NCBI GenBank assembly: GCA_023416735.1
Contig: JAEZGX010000030.1
Coordinates: forward strand, 186,001-250,000
Source of the DNA: Verrucomicrobiota bacterium
GTDB taxonomy: Bacteria; Verrucomicrobiota; Verrucomicrobiia; Opitutales; Opitutaceae
DNA: 64,000 nucleotides
Direction of reading: 5' to 3'
A program made the position numbers and the translations under genes. Of the stretch, positions 31,889 through 40,510 are shown one piece after another; within the stretch, counting starts at the first letter, position 1, and the number at the start of each line of letters is the position of its first letter. The notes below the pieces were generated by a model that worked only from the letters and a program-made list of their open reading frames with translations, did not search any database and was not told where the DNA came from.

Positions 31889-32835
31889 TGCCGATCCTTT
31901 CGGTCATCATCCCGACCCATAATCCGGACCCCGGTCGGCTCACCCGTGCGCTCGATGCGCTTCGCGCCCAATCGCTGCCCTCCGAGTCCTGGGAATTGTT
32001 GATTGTCGACAACGTCTCAACCCCAGCCCTTTCCGTCGATCTTCCCTTCTCCGCCCTCCACTTCTCGATCGTTCGCGCCACACCCATGGGACTCACCATT
32101 GCGCGACGCACCGGAATCCTCGCCAGCAGGGGCGATTACCTCGTCTTCGTCGACGACGACAACGTTCTCGCTCCCGACTATCTCGCGCGCGTGCTCGCCC
32201 ATTTCGAAGCCAACCCTCAACTCGGCGCGATCGGAGGAAAAAGTCTTCCCGACTTCGAACACTCTCCGCCAGCGTGGTGGCAACCCGAGTTCAACCGCTT
32301 GATCGCCTGCCGCGATCTCGGTGACGAGCCCCAAATCGCCTCCGATCAACGCCACTCGCACGCCGGCCGGCGCCTTTACCCTCATTGTGCGCCAATCGGC
32401 GCCGGCATGGCGCTTCGTCGCGAAGCGGTGCAAGCCTGGCTCGACGCGGCACCCTCGCCCCTCACCGACCGCCGCGGCAAGGAACTGACTTCAGGCGGCG
32501 ACAACGATATCGTCCTCACCGTTCTCCGCGCCGGCTGGCAGGTCGGCTACTTTCCCGATCTGGTGCTCACGCACGTGATCCCCGCAGCTCGCATCCAGCC
32601 CCGTTATCTCGCACGTCTCAACCGCGCCGTCGCAAAATCCTGGATACACGTCCTCCGCCACCACGATGCCGATCCCTGGCCGGCCGTCGCGCCTTGGACG
32701 CTCCTCCTCCGGCAAGCGAAAGCCTGGTTTGCCTATCGTGCGTGGGCGAGCCCGGCGCATTACATCCGCTGGCGGGGAGCCTGCGGACATTTCGAAGGCC
32801 GCACCCCCGCTTCCAGCGCATTCCGCGCATCCTGA
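31888..32835 (+). CDS. GT2 family glycosyltransferase
   Basis: A 315-residue GT-A enzyme. Start LSVIIPTHNPDPGRLTRAL and the acidic site YLVFVDDDNVLAPDYLARVL near residue 85-104 are typical of GT2, and ALRREAVQAW and SGGDNDIVLTVLRAGW (ED-like DND acceptor region) follow. The C-terminal ~70 residues are basic and aromatic, without a clear membrane helix. It adds one sugar from a nucleotide donor at the cytoplasmic face. It overlaps the acyltransferase stop and is 22 bases ahead of the next start. Confidence 0.92.
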   Translation: MPILSVIIPTHNPDPGRLTRALDALRAQSLPSESWELLIVDNVSTPALSVDLPFSALHFSIVRATPMGLTIARRTGILASRGDYLVFVDDDNVLAPDYLARVLAHFEANPQLGAIGGKSLPDFEHSPPAWWQPEFNRLIACRDLGDEPQIASDQRHSHAGRRLYPHCAPIGAGMALRREAVQAWLDAAPSPLTDRRGKELTSGGDNDIVLTVLRAGWQVGYFPDLVLTHVIPAARIQPRYLARLNRAVAKSWIHVLRHHDADPWPAVAPWTLLLRQAKAWFAYRAWASPAHYIRWRGACGHFEGRTPASSAFRAS

Positions 32836-32857
32836 CGGCTTTCGTCGCTCTCCACGG

Positions 32858-33805
32858 ATGTCTTTTGCCGGCCGAACCCTTTACCGCCTCTGGCACGCTC
32901 CTGTCGGCAGAGCCCGTGCGTTGTTCGAGACCGGATGGGCGGAGTCGTTCCGAACCGCCGCCGGCCGCCGAGCCATGGAAAAAGCGGCGTATCGTCTGCC
33001 CCCGCTCCCTGAACTTCCCGGCGCAACTCTCGAGCTCCATCTCCTGACCGGCCGGCGCTTCTGGTATCAAACGGCATTCTGCCTCTGGACCTTCGCCCAT
33101 CGCGCCGGCCAGCCAATCGCTCCCGTTCTCTACGACGATGGCACCCTCGATGAAGCCGTTCTCTCTCCCCTTCGTCGCCTTTTCCCCACGCTTCGCTGCG
33201 TCTCACAATTGGAAACAATTGCCACACTCGACCTGCTTTTGCCCGCCAGCCGCTTCCCCGTTCTCCGCGAGCGCTGGGAAAACTATCCCAACATTCGGAA
33301 ACTGATCGATGTGCATCTCGGTTCGAAGGGATGGAAGCTGGTGATCGATTCGGACCTCCTGTTTTTCCGCTCTCCCACCTTCCTGCTGAACTGGCTCGCC
33401 GCGCCCTCCCAGCCTCTCCACGCCCTCGATTGCACCGAGTCCTATGGTTACTCCCGCGAATTGATGGAGGAACTGGCGGGAGCCCCGATCCCGCCGCTTG
33501 TGAACGTCGGACTATGCGGTTTGCGAAGCGACACGCTCGACTGGACCGAACTCGAATCGTGGTGCGAGACCCTCATCCGACGCGAACGCACACACTATTT
33601 CCTCGAACAGGCACTCGTCGCGATGCTCATGGCCCGCACACCGCAGCGTGCCGTCGCACCGGCGGCGGACTACGTCACGTTCCCATCGCACTCGGAAGCG
33701 ACCGCTCCCGCCGCAGTCATGCACCATTACGTCAGCACCTCGAAAACGTGGTATTTCCGCCACAATTGGCGTCGGGTGTTGCCCACATCAAGATCGTGCC
33801 AATGA
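32858..33805 (+). CDS. GT8/GT-A-like glycosyltransferase of unassigned family
   Basis: A 315-residue protein. A DxD-type motif occurs in KLVIDSDLLFFRSP near residue 164-175, with LVNVGLCGLRSD and YFLEQALVAMLMA (the EQ segment seen in GT8-like enzymes) and the C-terminal AVMHHYVSTSKTWYFRHNW, resembling a metal-binding His end. The ATG at 32858 follows the upstream stop by 22 bases, and the stop overlaps the next start (ATGA). I do not recognise the family precisely. Related DxD proteins occur at 15636 and 38510. Confidence 0.72.
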   Translation: MSFAGRTLYRLWHAPVGRARALFETGWAESFRTAAGRRAMEKAAYRLPPLPELPGATLELHLLTGRRFWYQTAFCLWTFAHRAGQPIAPVLYDDGTLDEAVLSPLRRLFPTLRCVSQLETIATLDLLLPASRFPVLRERWENYPNIRKLIDVHLGSKGWKLVIDSDLLFFRSPTFLLNWLAAPSQPLHALDCTESYGYSRELMEELAGAPIPPLVNVGLCGLRSDTLDWTELESWCETLIRRERTHYFLEQALVAMLMARTPQRAVAPAADYVTFPSHSEATAPAAVMHHYVSTSKTWYFRHNWRRVLPTSRSCQ

Positions 33806-35019
33806 ACACGGAAAACACACCCCTCCCGCGCTTGGCGTATGTAGGCGAGGTGCCCGTGCGAAACATCTCCGCAGGGCCCGCACTACTCTATCGATTACTC
33901 GAAACCTATCCCCAGGATCGCCTGCTGCTCCTGGAGTCCGACCACAATCGTCGAAACCTCGCGGTCGAACTACCCAACGTCTGCACCGTCCCTTTCCACC
34001 TGCTTTCCCAGCGATGGGCGCGAACCCGCTTCGCTCAATACGTCGGAGCTTGGATTTACCTTAACGCAGGGCGGCGCGGACGTGGACTTGCTTCCACACT
34101 GCGAGCATTCGGTGCCGAGGCGATCCTGACAGTCACCCACGGATACGGGCCCCTCGCGGCTGCAGCGGCCGCGCGATTCCTCCGCCTCCCCCTTCACATC
34201 ATAGCGCACGACGACTGGCTTGGGACCATAATGCTTCATCCGCAACTGCGCCACTTGGCTGAACGCGATTTCGGGAATATCTATCGCAGTGCGGCCAGCC
34301 GCATGCCGGTTTCTCCCGATATGAACGACTACTACCACCGTCGCTACGGTGCCGCGGGACGAATCATCTATCCTTCGCGCCCGCGAAATCACGTTCGCTT
34401 ATCCTCTCCGCCTTTTCGAGTGCCGCCACAACCAGGATTTACCTTCGCTTATGCCGGGTCAGCCGCATCAAGCGGGCAGCGACGCGCGCTTGCGGTTTTC
34501 GCAAATGCTATCGCGTCCTGCGGCTCCAAGCTCCGTATTTATCAAAACCTGACACTGCAGTCGCTTCGTGAAGTCGGCCTGACGGCCGACAATGCCGAGA
34601 TCGCTGCTTTCCGGCCGGTGTCCGAGTTGCATGAAGACCTTATCAACTCCGTTGACGCTTTGTATCTGCCGATGAGTTTCGCCCCCGAAGATCGTGCAAA
34701 CGTCGAGCTCTGCTTTCCCAGCAAATTGGCAGACTACACCGTTGCGGGCCTCCCAATTCTCGTTCGCGCTCCCCAGTATGGAACCGCCGCTCAGTGGGCT
34801 CGGGAAAACCCGTCCGCAGCTGCATTGATCACGGACGAGCATCCGAGAGCCATTCAGCAGATCGTTGCAAAACTGATCTCCGACACCCCCTATCGGCACG
34901 CTCTTGCGAGGGAGGCTCTCCGCATCGGGAAATCGATGTTCGACCACACCGTGGTCACTTCAGCATTTCATGCCGAACTATGTTCCTTCGCTTCGGCGAG
35001 CGCGCGACAGAAAAGCTAG
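33802..35019 (+). CDS. GT4-like glycosyltransferase
   Basis: A 405-residue GT-B protein: RLAYVGEVPVRNISAGPALLYRLL at the N terminus, LPLHIIAHDDW in the middle, and a donor lobe with FTFAYAGSAASSG, CFPSKLADYTVAGLPILVRAP in place of E-x7-E. The FPSK-Y-G pattern is seen in WcaI-like GT4 members. Its third codon positions look less G/C-biased than neighbouring genes (visual impression), which may reflect recent acquisition. A 100-base gap follows, one of the longest within the locus. Confidence 0.82.
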   Translation: MNTENTPLPRLAYVGEVPVRNISAGPALLYRLLETYPQDRLLLLESDHNRRNLAVELPNVCTVPFHLLSQRWARTRFAQYVGAWIYLNAGRRGRGLASTLRAFGAEAILTVTHGYGPLAAAAAARFLRLPLHIIAHDDWLGTIMLHPQLRHLAERDFGNIYRSAASRMPVSPDMNDYYHRRYGAAGRIIYPSRPRNHVRLSSPPFRVPPQPGFTFAYAGSAASSGQRRALAVFANAIASCGSKLRIYQNLTLQSLREVGLTADNAEIAAFRPVSELHEDLINSVDALYLPMSFAPEDRANVELCFPSKLADYTVAGLPILVRAPQYGTAAQWARENPSAAALITDEHPRAIQQIVAKLISDTPYRHALAREALRIGKSMFDHTVVTSAFHAELCSFASASARQKS

Positions 35020-35119
35020 TCAACTCGTGTGGCCAAATCCTGCTGTGCCACCCGGTCAGCACGTGCCACGATCCAACTAATGTCGTCCCAACAACGCCCC
35101 TGTCCACGCGATCTCACTC

Positions 35120-36091
35120 ATGAGTGAGCACGGCGGACCGCTCGTCAGCATCATCATCCCCTGCTTCAACGCGGCCTCCTGGCTCGGCGACGCACTGGAG
35201 TCGGCCCTCGCTCAAACATGGAGCAATCTGGAAATCATCGTGGTCGACGACGGTTCCACCGATGGATCGCTCGATCTCGCCAGGAGCTTCGAAGCGCGCG
35301 GGGTGCGCGTTCTCACGCAGCCAAACGCCGGACAATGCGCCGCCTGCAATCATGGCCTGCGCCTTTCTCGTGGCGAACTCGTGAAGTTCTTCGATGCCGA
35401 TGACCTGCTTTCGCCCGCCAGCATCGAGATCCAGGTCCGAGCACTGCAGCAGCATCCCGGCGCCATCGCCTATGGCGAATGGGCGCGCTTTCACCGCGAT
35501 CCGAATGAAGCACGCTTCGAACCCCGCGCCGGCTGGCATGACGCCGCACCGGTGGACTGGCTCGTCGCAATCTGGCGCGACGGTCAGCCGATGATGCAAT
35601 GCGCCCAGTTTCTGATCCCGCGTGCGCTGCTCGACCGCACCGGAGGCTGGGACGAACGCCTCTCGCTGATCAACGACTTCGAGTTCTTCGCCCGGCTCAC
35701 GCTCGCCAGCAACGGGATCGTCTTCACGCCCGGGGCCCGACTCTACTACCGTTCGGGACTGCCCGGGAGCCTTTCAGGAAGCCGGTCCGCTCAAGCCTGG
35801 GAGTCCGCCGCTCTGTCGCTCACCCTCGGCACCAGCTATCTGCTTGCGGCGGAAAACTCCCCCCGCACTCGCGCGGCGAGCGCTGCCATTCTGCAGATGC
35901 TGGTCTATGCCATGTATCCAAACGCTCGTGACACCGTTCGACGGCTCGAATCACGAATTGCCCGGCTCGGCGGATGTCCATTGAGCCCCTTGGGTGGTCG
36001 CGCGTTCCGCTGGACCAGCCGGCTGTTGGGCTGGAAGGCGGCCCGCCATCTCCAGATCGCCGCGGGCAAACATCCGCGGCCCAGCGCCTGA
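35120..36091 (+). CDS. GT2 family glycosyltransferase
   Basis: A 323-residue GT2 enzyme: LVSIIIPCFNAASWLGDALE, IIVVDDGSTDGSLDLA and the acidic site GELVKFFDADDLLSPASIEI near residue 88-107. RTGGWDERLSLINDFEFFARL is the catalytic-base region. A helical C-terminal tail of about 90 residues ends in a Trp/Arg-rich stretch. It follows a 100-base gap that could hold a secondary promoter; its stop overlaps the next start by one base. Confidence 0.93.
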   Translation: MSEHGGPLVSIIIPCFNAASWLGDALESALAQTWSNLEIIVVDDGSTDGSLDLARSFEARGVRVLTQPNAGQCAACNHGLRLSRGELVKFFDADDLLSPASIEIQVRALQQHPGAIAYGEWARFHRDPNEARFEPRAGWHDAAPVDWLVAIWRDGQPMMQCAQFLIPRALLDRTGGWDERLSLINDFEFFARLTLASNGIVFTPGARLYYRSGLPGSLSGSRSAQAWESAALSLTLGTSYLLAAENSPRTRAASAAILQMLVYAMYPNARDTVRRLESRIARLGGCPLSPLGGRAFRWTSRLLGWKAARHLQIAAGKHPRPSA

Positions 36092-37350
36092 TGAGCGTCG
36101 TTGCCTTCCATCCCAGCGTTGCGCCCTTCGTCCAACAGGCCGCACGCTCGATCCACGAAGCCGGACAGCTCGCCCGTTTCGAAACCGCACTTCGCGACGA
36201 ACCATCCCGCTGGTCCCAACGCGTGCTCGTCAACGCAGCGCGTCTCGTAGGCCGCGACCTCGCACCGCAGTTTCGCCGTCGCGCCGTCACCGAAATCCCG
36301 CCTGAACTCGTCCGCTCGCATCCGTGGGGCGAATACGCCCGCCTCGCCGTCGGCGCCGTCGACCATGATGGCCGCGCCACCGATTTCGTCTGGGAAAAAA
36401 CCGAGCACGCCTTCGACCGCGGGGTCAGCCGTTCCCTCGCCCGCTCGCTCACCGGGGTTTACGGCTTCGAACACAGCTCCCTCGCCACTTTCCAGCGCGC
36501 ACGCGAGCTCGGCCTCCGCGTCGCCTACGACGTCCCCGCTCCAGAAGCCGGTTTCGTTCACGACCTGCTCGCGCGTGAAATGGAGCGCTTTCCCGAACTG
36601 CGCACCGCGTATCACCGCCACACCGAACAACGCGAAGTCCGCCGCCTCGCGCGTCGGCACGCCGAATGGCGTTGCGCCGACGTCGTGATCACCGCGTCTC
36701 GCTTCACCCGCAACAGTTTCACCCACGCCGGACTCGATATCGCCAAAGCTCACGTCGTCCCCTACGGGGCTCCCCCGCCCGCCCCCCGCAACGACGCGCT
36801 CGCCCACCGCACCCCCACCTCGCGTCTCCCGCTCATCTGGGCCGGCACTTTCAGCATTCGCAAAGGCGCTCATCACGTGCTCGAAGCCTGGCGCTCGGGC
36901 CACTTCGGACGTCACGCCACGCTGCGCGTTTTCGGCGCCGTCACACTTCCTGACCGCATCCTTCATCCGCTTCCGCAGGGCATCGAGCTATGCGGCTCCA
37001 TCCCGCGGGATGAGCTCATGCAGCATTACGCGCACAGCGACGCGCTTCTCTTCCCCACGTTGTGCGACGGCTTCGGCATGGTTGCCACCGAAGCCTGGTC
37101 GCGCGGTGTGCCCGTCCTCACTACCGACCGCGCCGGCGCGGCCGATCTCCTCCAACCCGATATCAACGGCCGCTTGCTGGCCGCCGGAAGTTCCACCGCC
37201 GTCGTCGAAGCGATTGAATGGTGCCTCAGTCATCGCGAAACCCTTCACGCCATGCGCGAAGCCGCGTGGCAAACCGCCGCCCGCTGGCAATGGTCCGACT
37301 ACCGACTCGCGTTGCGCCAGGTCCTGACCACCGCCGGCCTCATCTCATAA
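36091..37350 (+). CDS. GT4 glycosyltransferase
   Basis: A 419-residue GT-B enzyme. The N-terminal lobe holds VYGFEHSSLATFQRARELGL and the central DVVITASRFTRNSFTHAGL; the donor lobe has LIWAGTFSIRKGAHHVLEAW, LRVFGAVTLPDRIL and DGFGMVATEAWSRGVPVL, a D-x7-E variant of the usual E-x7-E. Start ATG at 36091 overlaps the previous stop (TGATG); upstream in-frame text inside the GT2 gene lacks family character. Specificity unknown. Confidence 0.9.
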   Translation: MSVVAFHPSVAPFVQQAARSIHEAGQLARFETALRDEPSRWSQRVLVNAARLVGRDLAPQFRRRAVTEIPPELVRSHPWGEYARLAVGAVDHDGRATDFVWEKTEHAFDRGVSRSLARSLTGVYGFEHSSLATFQRARELGLRVAYDVPAPEAGFVHDLLAREMERFPELRTAYHRHTEQREVRRLARRHAEWRCADVVITASRFTRNSFTHAGLDIAKAHVVPYGAPPPAPRNDALAHRTPTSRLPLIWAGTFSIRKGAHHVLEAWRSGHFGRHATLRVFGAVTLPDRILHPLPQGIELCGSIPRDELMQHYAHSDALLFPTLCDGFGMVATEAWSRGVPVLTTDRAGAADLLQPDINGRLLAAGSSTAVVEAIEWCLSHRETLHAMREAAWQTAARWQWSDYRLALRQVLTTAGLIS

Positions 37351-37351
37351 C

Positions 37352-38500
37352 ATGAGTGACTCTTCAAGGCAGCCCGCCCTCTTCATCTCCCACGCCAGCT
37401 CGCTCGCCGCCGCCCCCGGCGGCGTGCAACGCTGCACCCGCGAATACATGCGCGCTCTCGACGCCGCCGGGTTCGACCTCGAGGAGCTGCCCTACGTCGA
37501 AGATCGCAGAATCCTCACTCGCCTGCGGCGGCGGTTTTTTCCCCGTCCCTACGCCCACAAACTTCCGCCCGACTTGATCGAACGCTGCCTGGCCACCGCG
37601 GAACGCCTCGCCGTTCGCTGGATCTTCATCAACCACGGAGACCCCGCACCGCTCGCCGAACTCATCCATCGCCGCGCACCCGGCCGCTACCGCATCGCCG
37701 TGCTGTCGCACGGCCTCGACAGCACCGACGAACTCCACGAAGCACGTATCCGTAAAGAGGATGCGTCCGCCGTCCGCGCCACCCGACTCGGCCGGCAGCT
37801 CTTCGCCGAGATGCGCCAGCGCCAGTTCGTCGACGTCGTATTCTGTCTTTCCGAAACCGATCTCCAGATGGAGCGCTGGCTCGGCGCCCGCCGCGTCGCC
37901 GTAGTGCCACGCACGATCTCCGAACCCCCTCTCTCGCTCGCACCCCAGCTCGGACGTATTGGCACCGTTTCCACCCTCAATCATCCGCCCAACATCGAGG
38001 GCATCGAACGCCTCGCGTCCGCTCTCGCCGCCCATTCCAGCGTCAAACTCCGCATCGTCGGCGGCCCCCGCGACGACGGCGAATCGCTCGCCCGCCGCTT
38101 CAGAGCCGTCGAATACGTCGGACCGCTCGACGACGAAGGCCTCCGGCACGAGGCCGCCACATGGTGCTGCTTCGTGAACCCAATTTTCTGCTACCCGCGC
38201 GGCGCCAGCACCAAGCTCGCCGTCCCCCTTGGCTGGCGCCTTCCCATCGCCACGACCCGCGCCGGTGCGCGCGGCTACCAATGGGACGAGCGCCTCATCC
38301 CGCTCGCTGAAACGCCCGAGGAGCTCGCCGCCCAAGCCACCCGCCTCGCCTCGCTCGCCGACCGCGCGAGCGCCTGCGCCGCAGTAGCCGCTCTTGCCGT
38401 CGCGACACCGTCTCTTCCGGACATCGCCCGCGCCATGCGCCAAGTCCTTTCCTCGGCGGAGAAGGAATCCTCTCTCACTTCCGCTTCCCCCTCCGCCTAA
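37352..38500 (+). CDS. GT4-like glycosyltransferase
   Basis: A 382-residue protein. ALFISHASSLAAAPGGVQRC resembles the glycine-rich acceptor loop of GT-B enzymes, and RIAVLSHGLDSTDEL and VFCLSETDLQMERWL precede the donor lobe (GTVSTLNHPPNIEGIERLAS, LRIVGGPRDDGESLA, CYPRGASTKLAVPLGWRLPI). The E-x7-E motif is replaced by PRGASTKLA text, a variant seen in some GT4 groups. Starts one base after the previous stop. No membrane segments. Confidence 0.8.
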   Translation: MSDSSRQPALFISHASSLAAAPGGVQRCTREYMRALDAAGFDLEELPYVEDRRILTRLRRRFFPRPYAHKLPPDLIERCLATAERLAVRWIFINHGDPAPLAELIHRRAPGRYRIAVLSHGLDSTDELHEARIRKEDASAVRATRLGRQLFAEMRQRQFVDVVFCLSETDLQMERWLGARRVAVVPRTISEPPLSLAPQLGRIGTVSTLNHPPNIEGIERLASALAAHSSVKLRIVGGPRDDGESLARRFRAVEYVGPLDDEGLRHEAATWCCFVNPIFCYPRGASTKLAVPLGWRLPIATTRAGARGYQWDERLIPLAETPEELAAQATRLASLADRASACAAVAALAVATPSLPDIARAMRQVLSSAEKESSLTSASPSA

Positions 38501-38509
38501 TCCCACCGC

Positions 38510-39487
38510 GTGTCCGTTTCCTCCGACAACCTTACGCTGCAAATCAACCTGTGTGCCGGCGACCTCGCTTACGCCCGGCTAACCGTGCCACGGCTGGTGC
38601 AGGCTCATCCCGAAATCCGCCGCCGCATCGCGGTCGTCGACCTGTGCCGTCCGCAACGCACGCGTATTTTCGATCCGGATACGCGTCTGCCCGAACCCGC
38701 CTTCTCTACCCGCGCCGCCGGAATCCGTTCGCTTGCAGAGCGATTCGCCTCCGAGGGTCTGTTCGACCGGATCGTCTTCCTCGAGCCGGACTCCCCGCGC
38801 TTCGAAACGCTCGCCGACCGCTACACCGCCCGCGGCATGACCGAGACCCACGACTACGGCGGCTGCGCGAACATGGCCTATTGGGCTGGAATCGACGCGC
38901 CCAAAACGCGCTTTGTAGTCCACTACGACGCCGACATCTGCCTGCACCAAGCCAACGGATTCGATTGGGCGCTTGAAGCAATGCGCGTCTGGGATTGCTA
39001 CACCAGCGTGGTCTTCGCCACACCGCGCACCAGCCCGCCAGGATTCGCGAGCACGCCCGAAACCGACGCTCCTTCGCGCCATGAGGGCCGCCCTTTCCAG
39101 CGCGTTCCCGACGGCTGGCTCAACGACTGGTTCAGCACGCGTTGTTTTCTCGTGGACCGTGAACGCCTCGCGCCGCACCTCCCCCTGATGCGCGGCCCGC
39201 TCGGCTGGGAATACCGGCTCCGTCGCTCCCTCGATCGCGGCTACCCTCCCGGCCCTGAAACCTTGCTCTTCCGCGCGCTCGGCGGTCGCGGTTTAAAACG
39301 CCTCAACCTCTCCGACGAGCGCGCGTGGATCCTTCACCCAAACAGCAAACCTCCCCCCTTCCTCGCGCTCCTGCCGCAACTCCTCGAAGCCGTCTCCGCG
39401 GGGCGGATACCTGATCGGCAGCGTGGACACACCGAGATCGACGTTGTCGCGTGGCAGGAGTTTCTCGCCGCGGCCACTGCGTCTTAA
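38510..39487 (+). CDS. Putative glycosyltransferase with DAD motif, unassigned family
   Basis: A 325-residue protein with GTG start. It looks like a GT-A fold: an N-terminal LQINLCAGDLAYARLTVPRL, and a DxD-type site in FVVHYDADICLHQANGF near residue 140-156, followed by WLNDWFSTRCFLVDRERLA and a pro-rich end. The HYDAD site with a downstream NxW/ST segment is reminiscent of GT2-like enzymes. The arrangement differs from the other GT2 proteins here, so the family is left open. Ten bases separate it from each neighbour. Confidence 0.7.
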   Translation: MSVSSDNLTLQINLCAGDLAYARLTVPRLVQAHPEIRRRIAVVDLCRPQRTRIFDPDTRLPEPAFSTRAAGIRSLAERFASEGLFDRIVFLEPDSPRFETLADRYTARGMTETHDYGGCANMAYWAGIDAPKTRFVVHYDADICLHQANGFDWALEAMRVWDCYTSVVFATPRTSPPGFASTPETDAPSRHEGRPFQRVPDGWLNDWFSTRCFLVDRERLAPHLPLMRGPLGWEYRLRRSLDRGYPPGPETLLFRALGGRGLKRLNLSDERAWILHPNSKPPPFLALLPQLLEAVSAGRIPDRQRGHTEIDVVAWQEFLAAATAS

Positions 39488-39496
39488 CCCACCGAC

Positions 39497-40510
39497 ATGC
39501 GTATCCTCCTCACCGCGGACCCCATGATTCCCGTCCCGCCCGTCGGCTACGGTGGCATTGAACGCATCGTCGACAGCCTGCTTCGCGAATACCGATCCGC
39601 CAACCACGAGGTTGCCCTGCTCGCGCATCCCGCCTCGACCGCATCGGCCGACGCCCATTTCGCCTGGCCCGCCCCCGCGGCCAACACCGTTCGAAACGCT
39701 CTCGCGCTCCGACGCGCCGTGCGCCGGTTCCGCCCCGACATCATTCACAGCTTTTCCCGTCTGGCCTACCTCCTCCCGATCCTGCCGTCACGACAGCGCG
39801 TGATCATGTCCTACCAACGCCACACCGGCGGTCCACAAATCACGTGGGCGGCGCGCCTCGGCGGACGCACACTTCGATTCACCGGTTGCAGCGAATTCAT
39901 CTGCCGAATGGGCCGACGCGCCGGCGGCACGTGGCACGCCATCCCAAACTTCGTCGAACTTTCGAAGTTCACCTTCGTGCCCGCGGTAGCGCCCGACGCT
40001 CCGCTCGTTTTCCTCAGTCGGCTCGACGACGTCAAAGCCCCCGATCTCGCCATCGCCATCGCCCGCGCCGCCAAACGTCGCCTCATCCTCGCCGGCAACC
40101 GGGACGAGTCCGGCCCGCAGCGTGCTTTTTTCGACCGCGAGATCGCGCCCCATCTCGGCCGTGATGGCATCGAATGGATCGGCGAAGTCGACGATACCGC
40201 GAAAAACAAACTTCTCGGTCACGCCGCAGCGCTCCTCGTTCCCATCCGCTGGGACGAACCGTTTGGCATCGTCTTCGCCGAAGCCCTCGCCTGCGGCACG
40301 CCGGTGATCTCTTCACCCCGCGGTGCGTTGCCTGAAATCGTGCAATCGGGTGTCACGGGATTTCTGATCGACGACGTCCCACAAGGGATATCTGCAGTGG
40401 GCCGGCTCCATGAAATTTCCCGCATGGCTTGCCGGCAGTTCGCGGCAACCCACCTCAGCGCTCAACGCGTGGCCCGGATGTATCTCCAACTCTTTACCAC
40501 CGATCGATGA
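39497..40510 (+). CDS. GT4 glycosyltransferase
   Basis: A 337-residue GT-B enzyme with MRILLTADPMIPVPPVGYGGIERIV (glycine-rich loop), RFRPDIIHSFSRLAYLLP, and a donor lobe with LVFLSRLDDVKAPDLAIAIA, then RRLILAGNRD and the E-x7-E site DEPFGIVFAEALACGTPVIS. This GGIERI group includes many exopolysaccharide GTs. The stop overlaps the next ATG as ATGA. Confidence 0.92.
   Translation: MRILLTADPMIPVPPVGYGGIERIVDSLLREYRSANHEVALLAHPASTASADAHFAWPAPAANTVRNALALRRAVRRFRPDIIHSFSRLAYLLPILPSRQRVIMSYQRHTGGPQITWAARLGGRTLRFTGCSEFICRMGRRAGGTWHAIPNFVELSKFTFVPAVAPDAPLVFLSRLDDVKAPDLAIAIARAAKRRLILAGNRDESGPQRAFFDREIAPHLGRDGIEWIGEVDDTAKNKLLGHAAALLVPIRWDEPFGIVFAEALACGTPVISSPRGALPEIVQSGVTGFLIDDVPQGISAVGRLHEISRMACRQFAATHLSAQRVARMYLQLFTTDR

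Noticed and set aside
37364..38542. 392-codon minus-strand open frame opposite a GT4 gene
   Set aside because: Typical mirror frame of GC-rich coding DNA; the plus-strand protein has donor-lobe motifs and fits the operon spacing.
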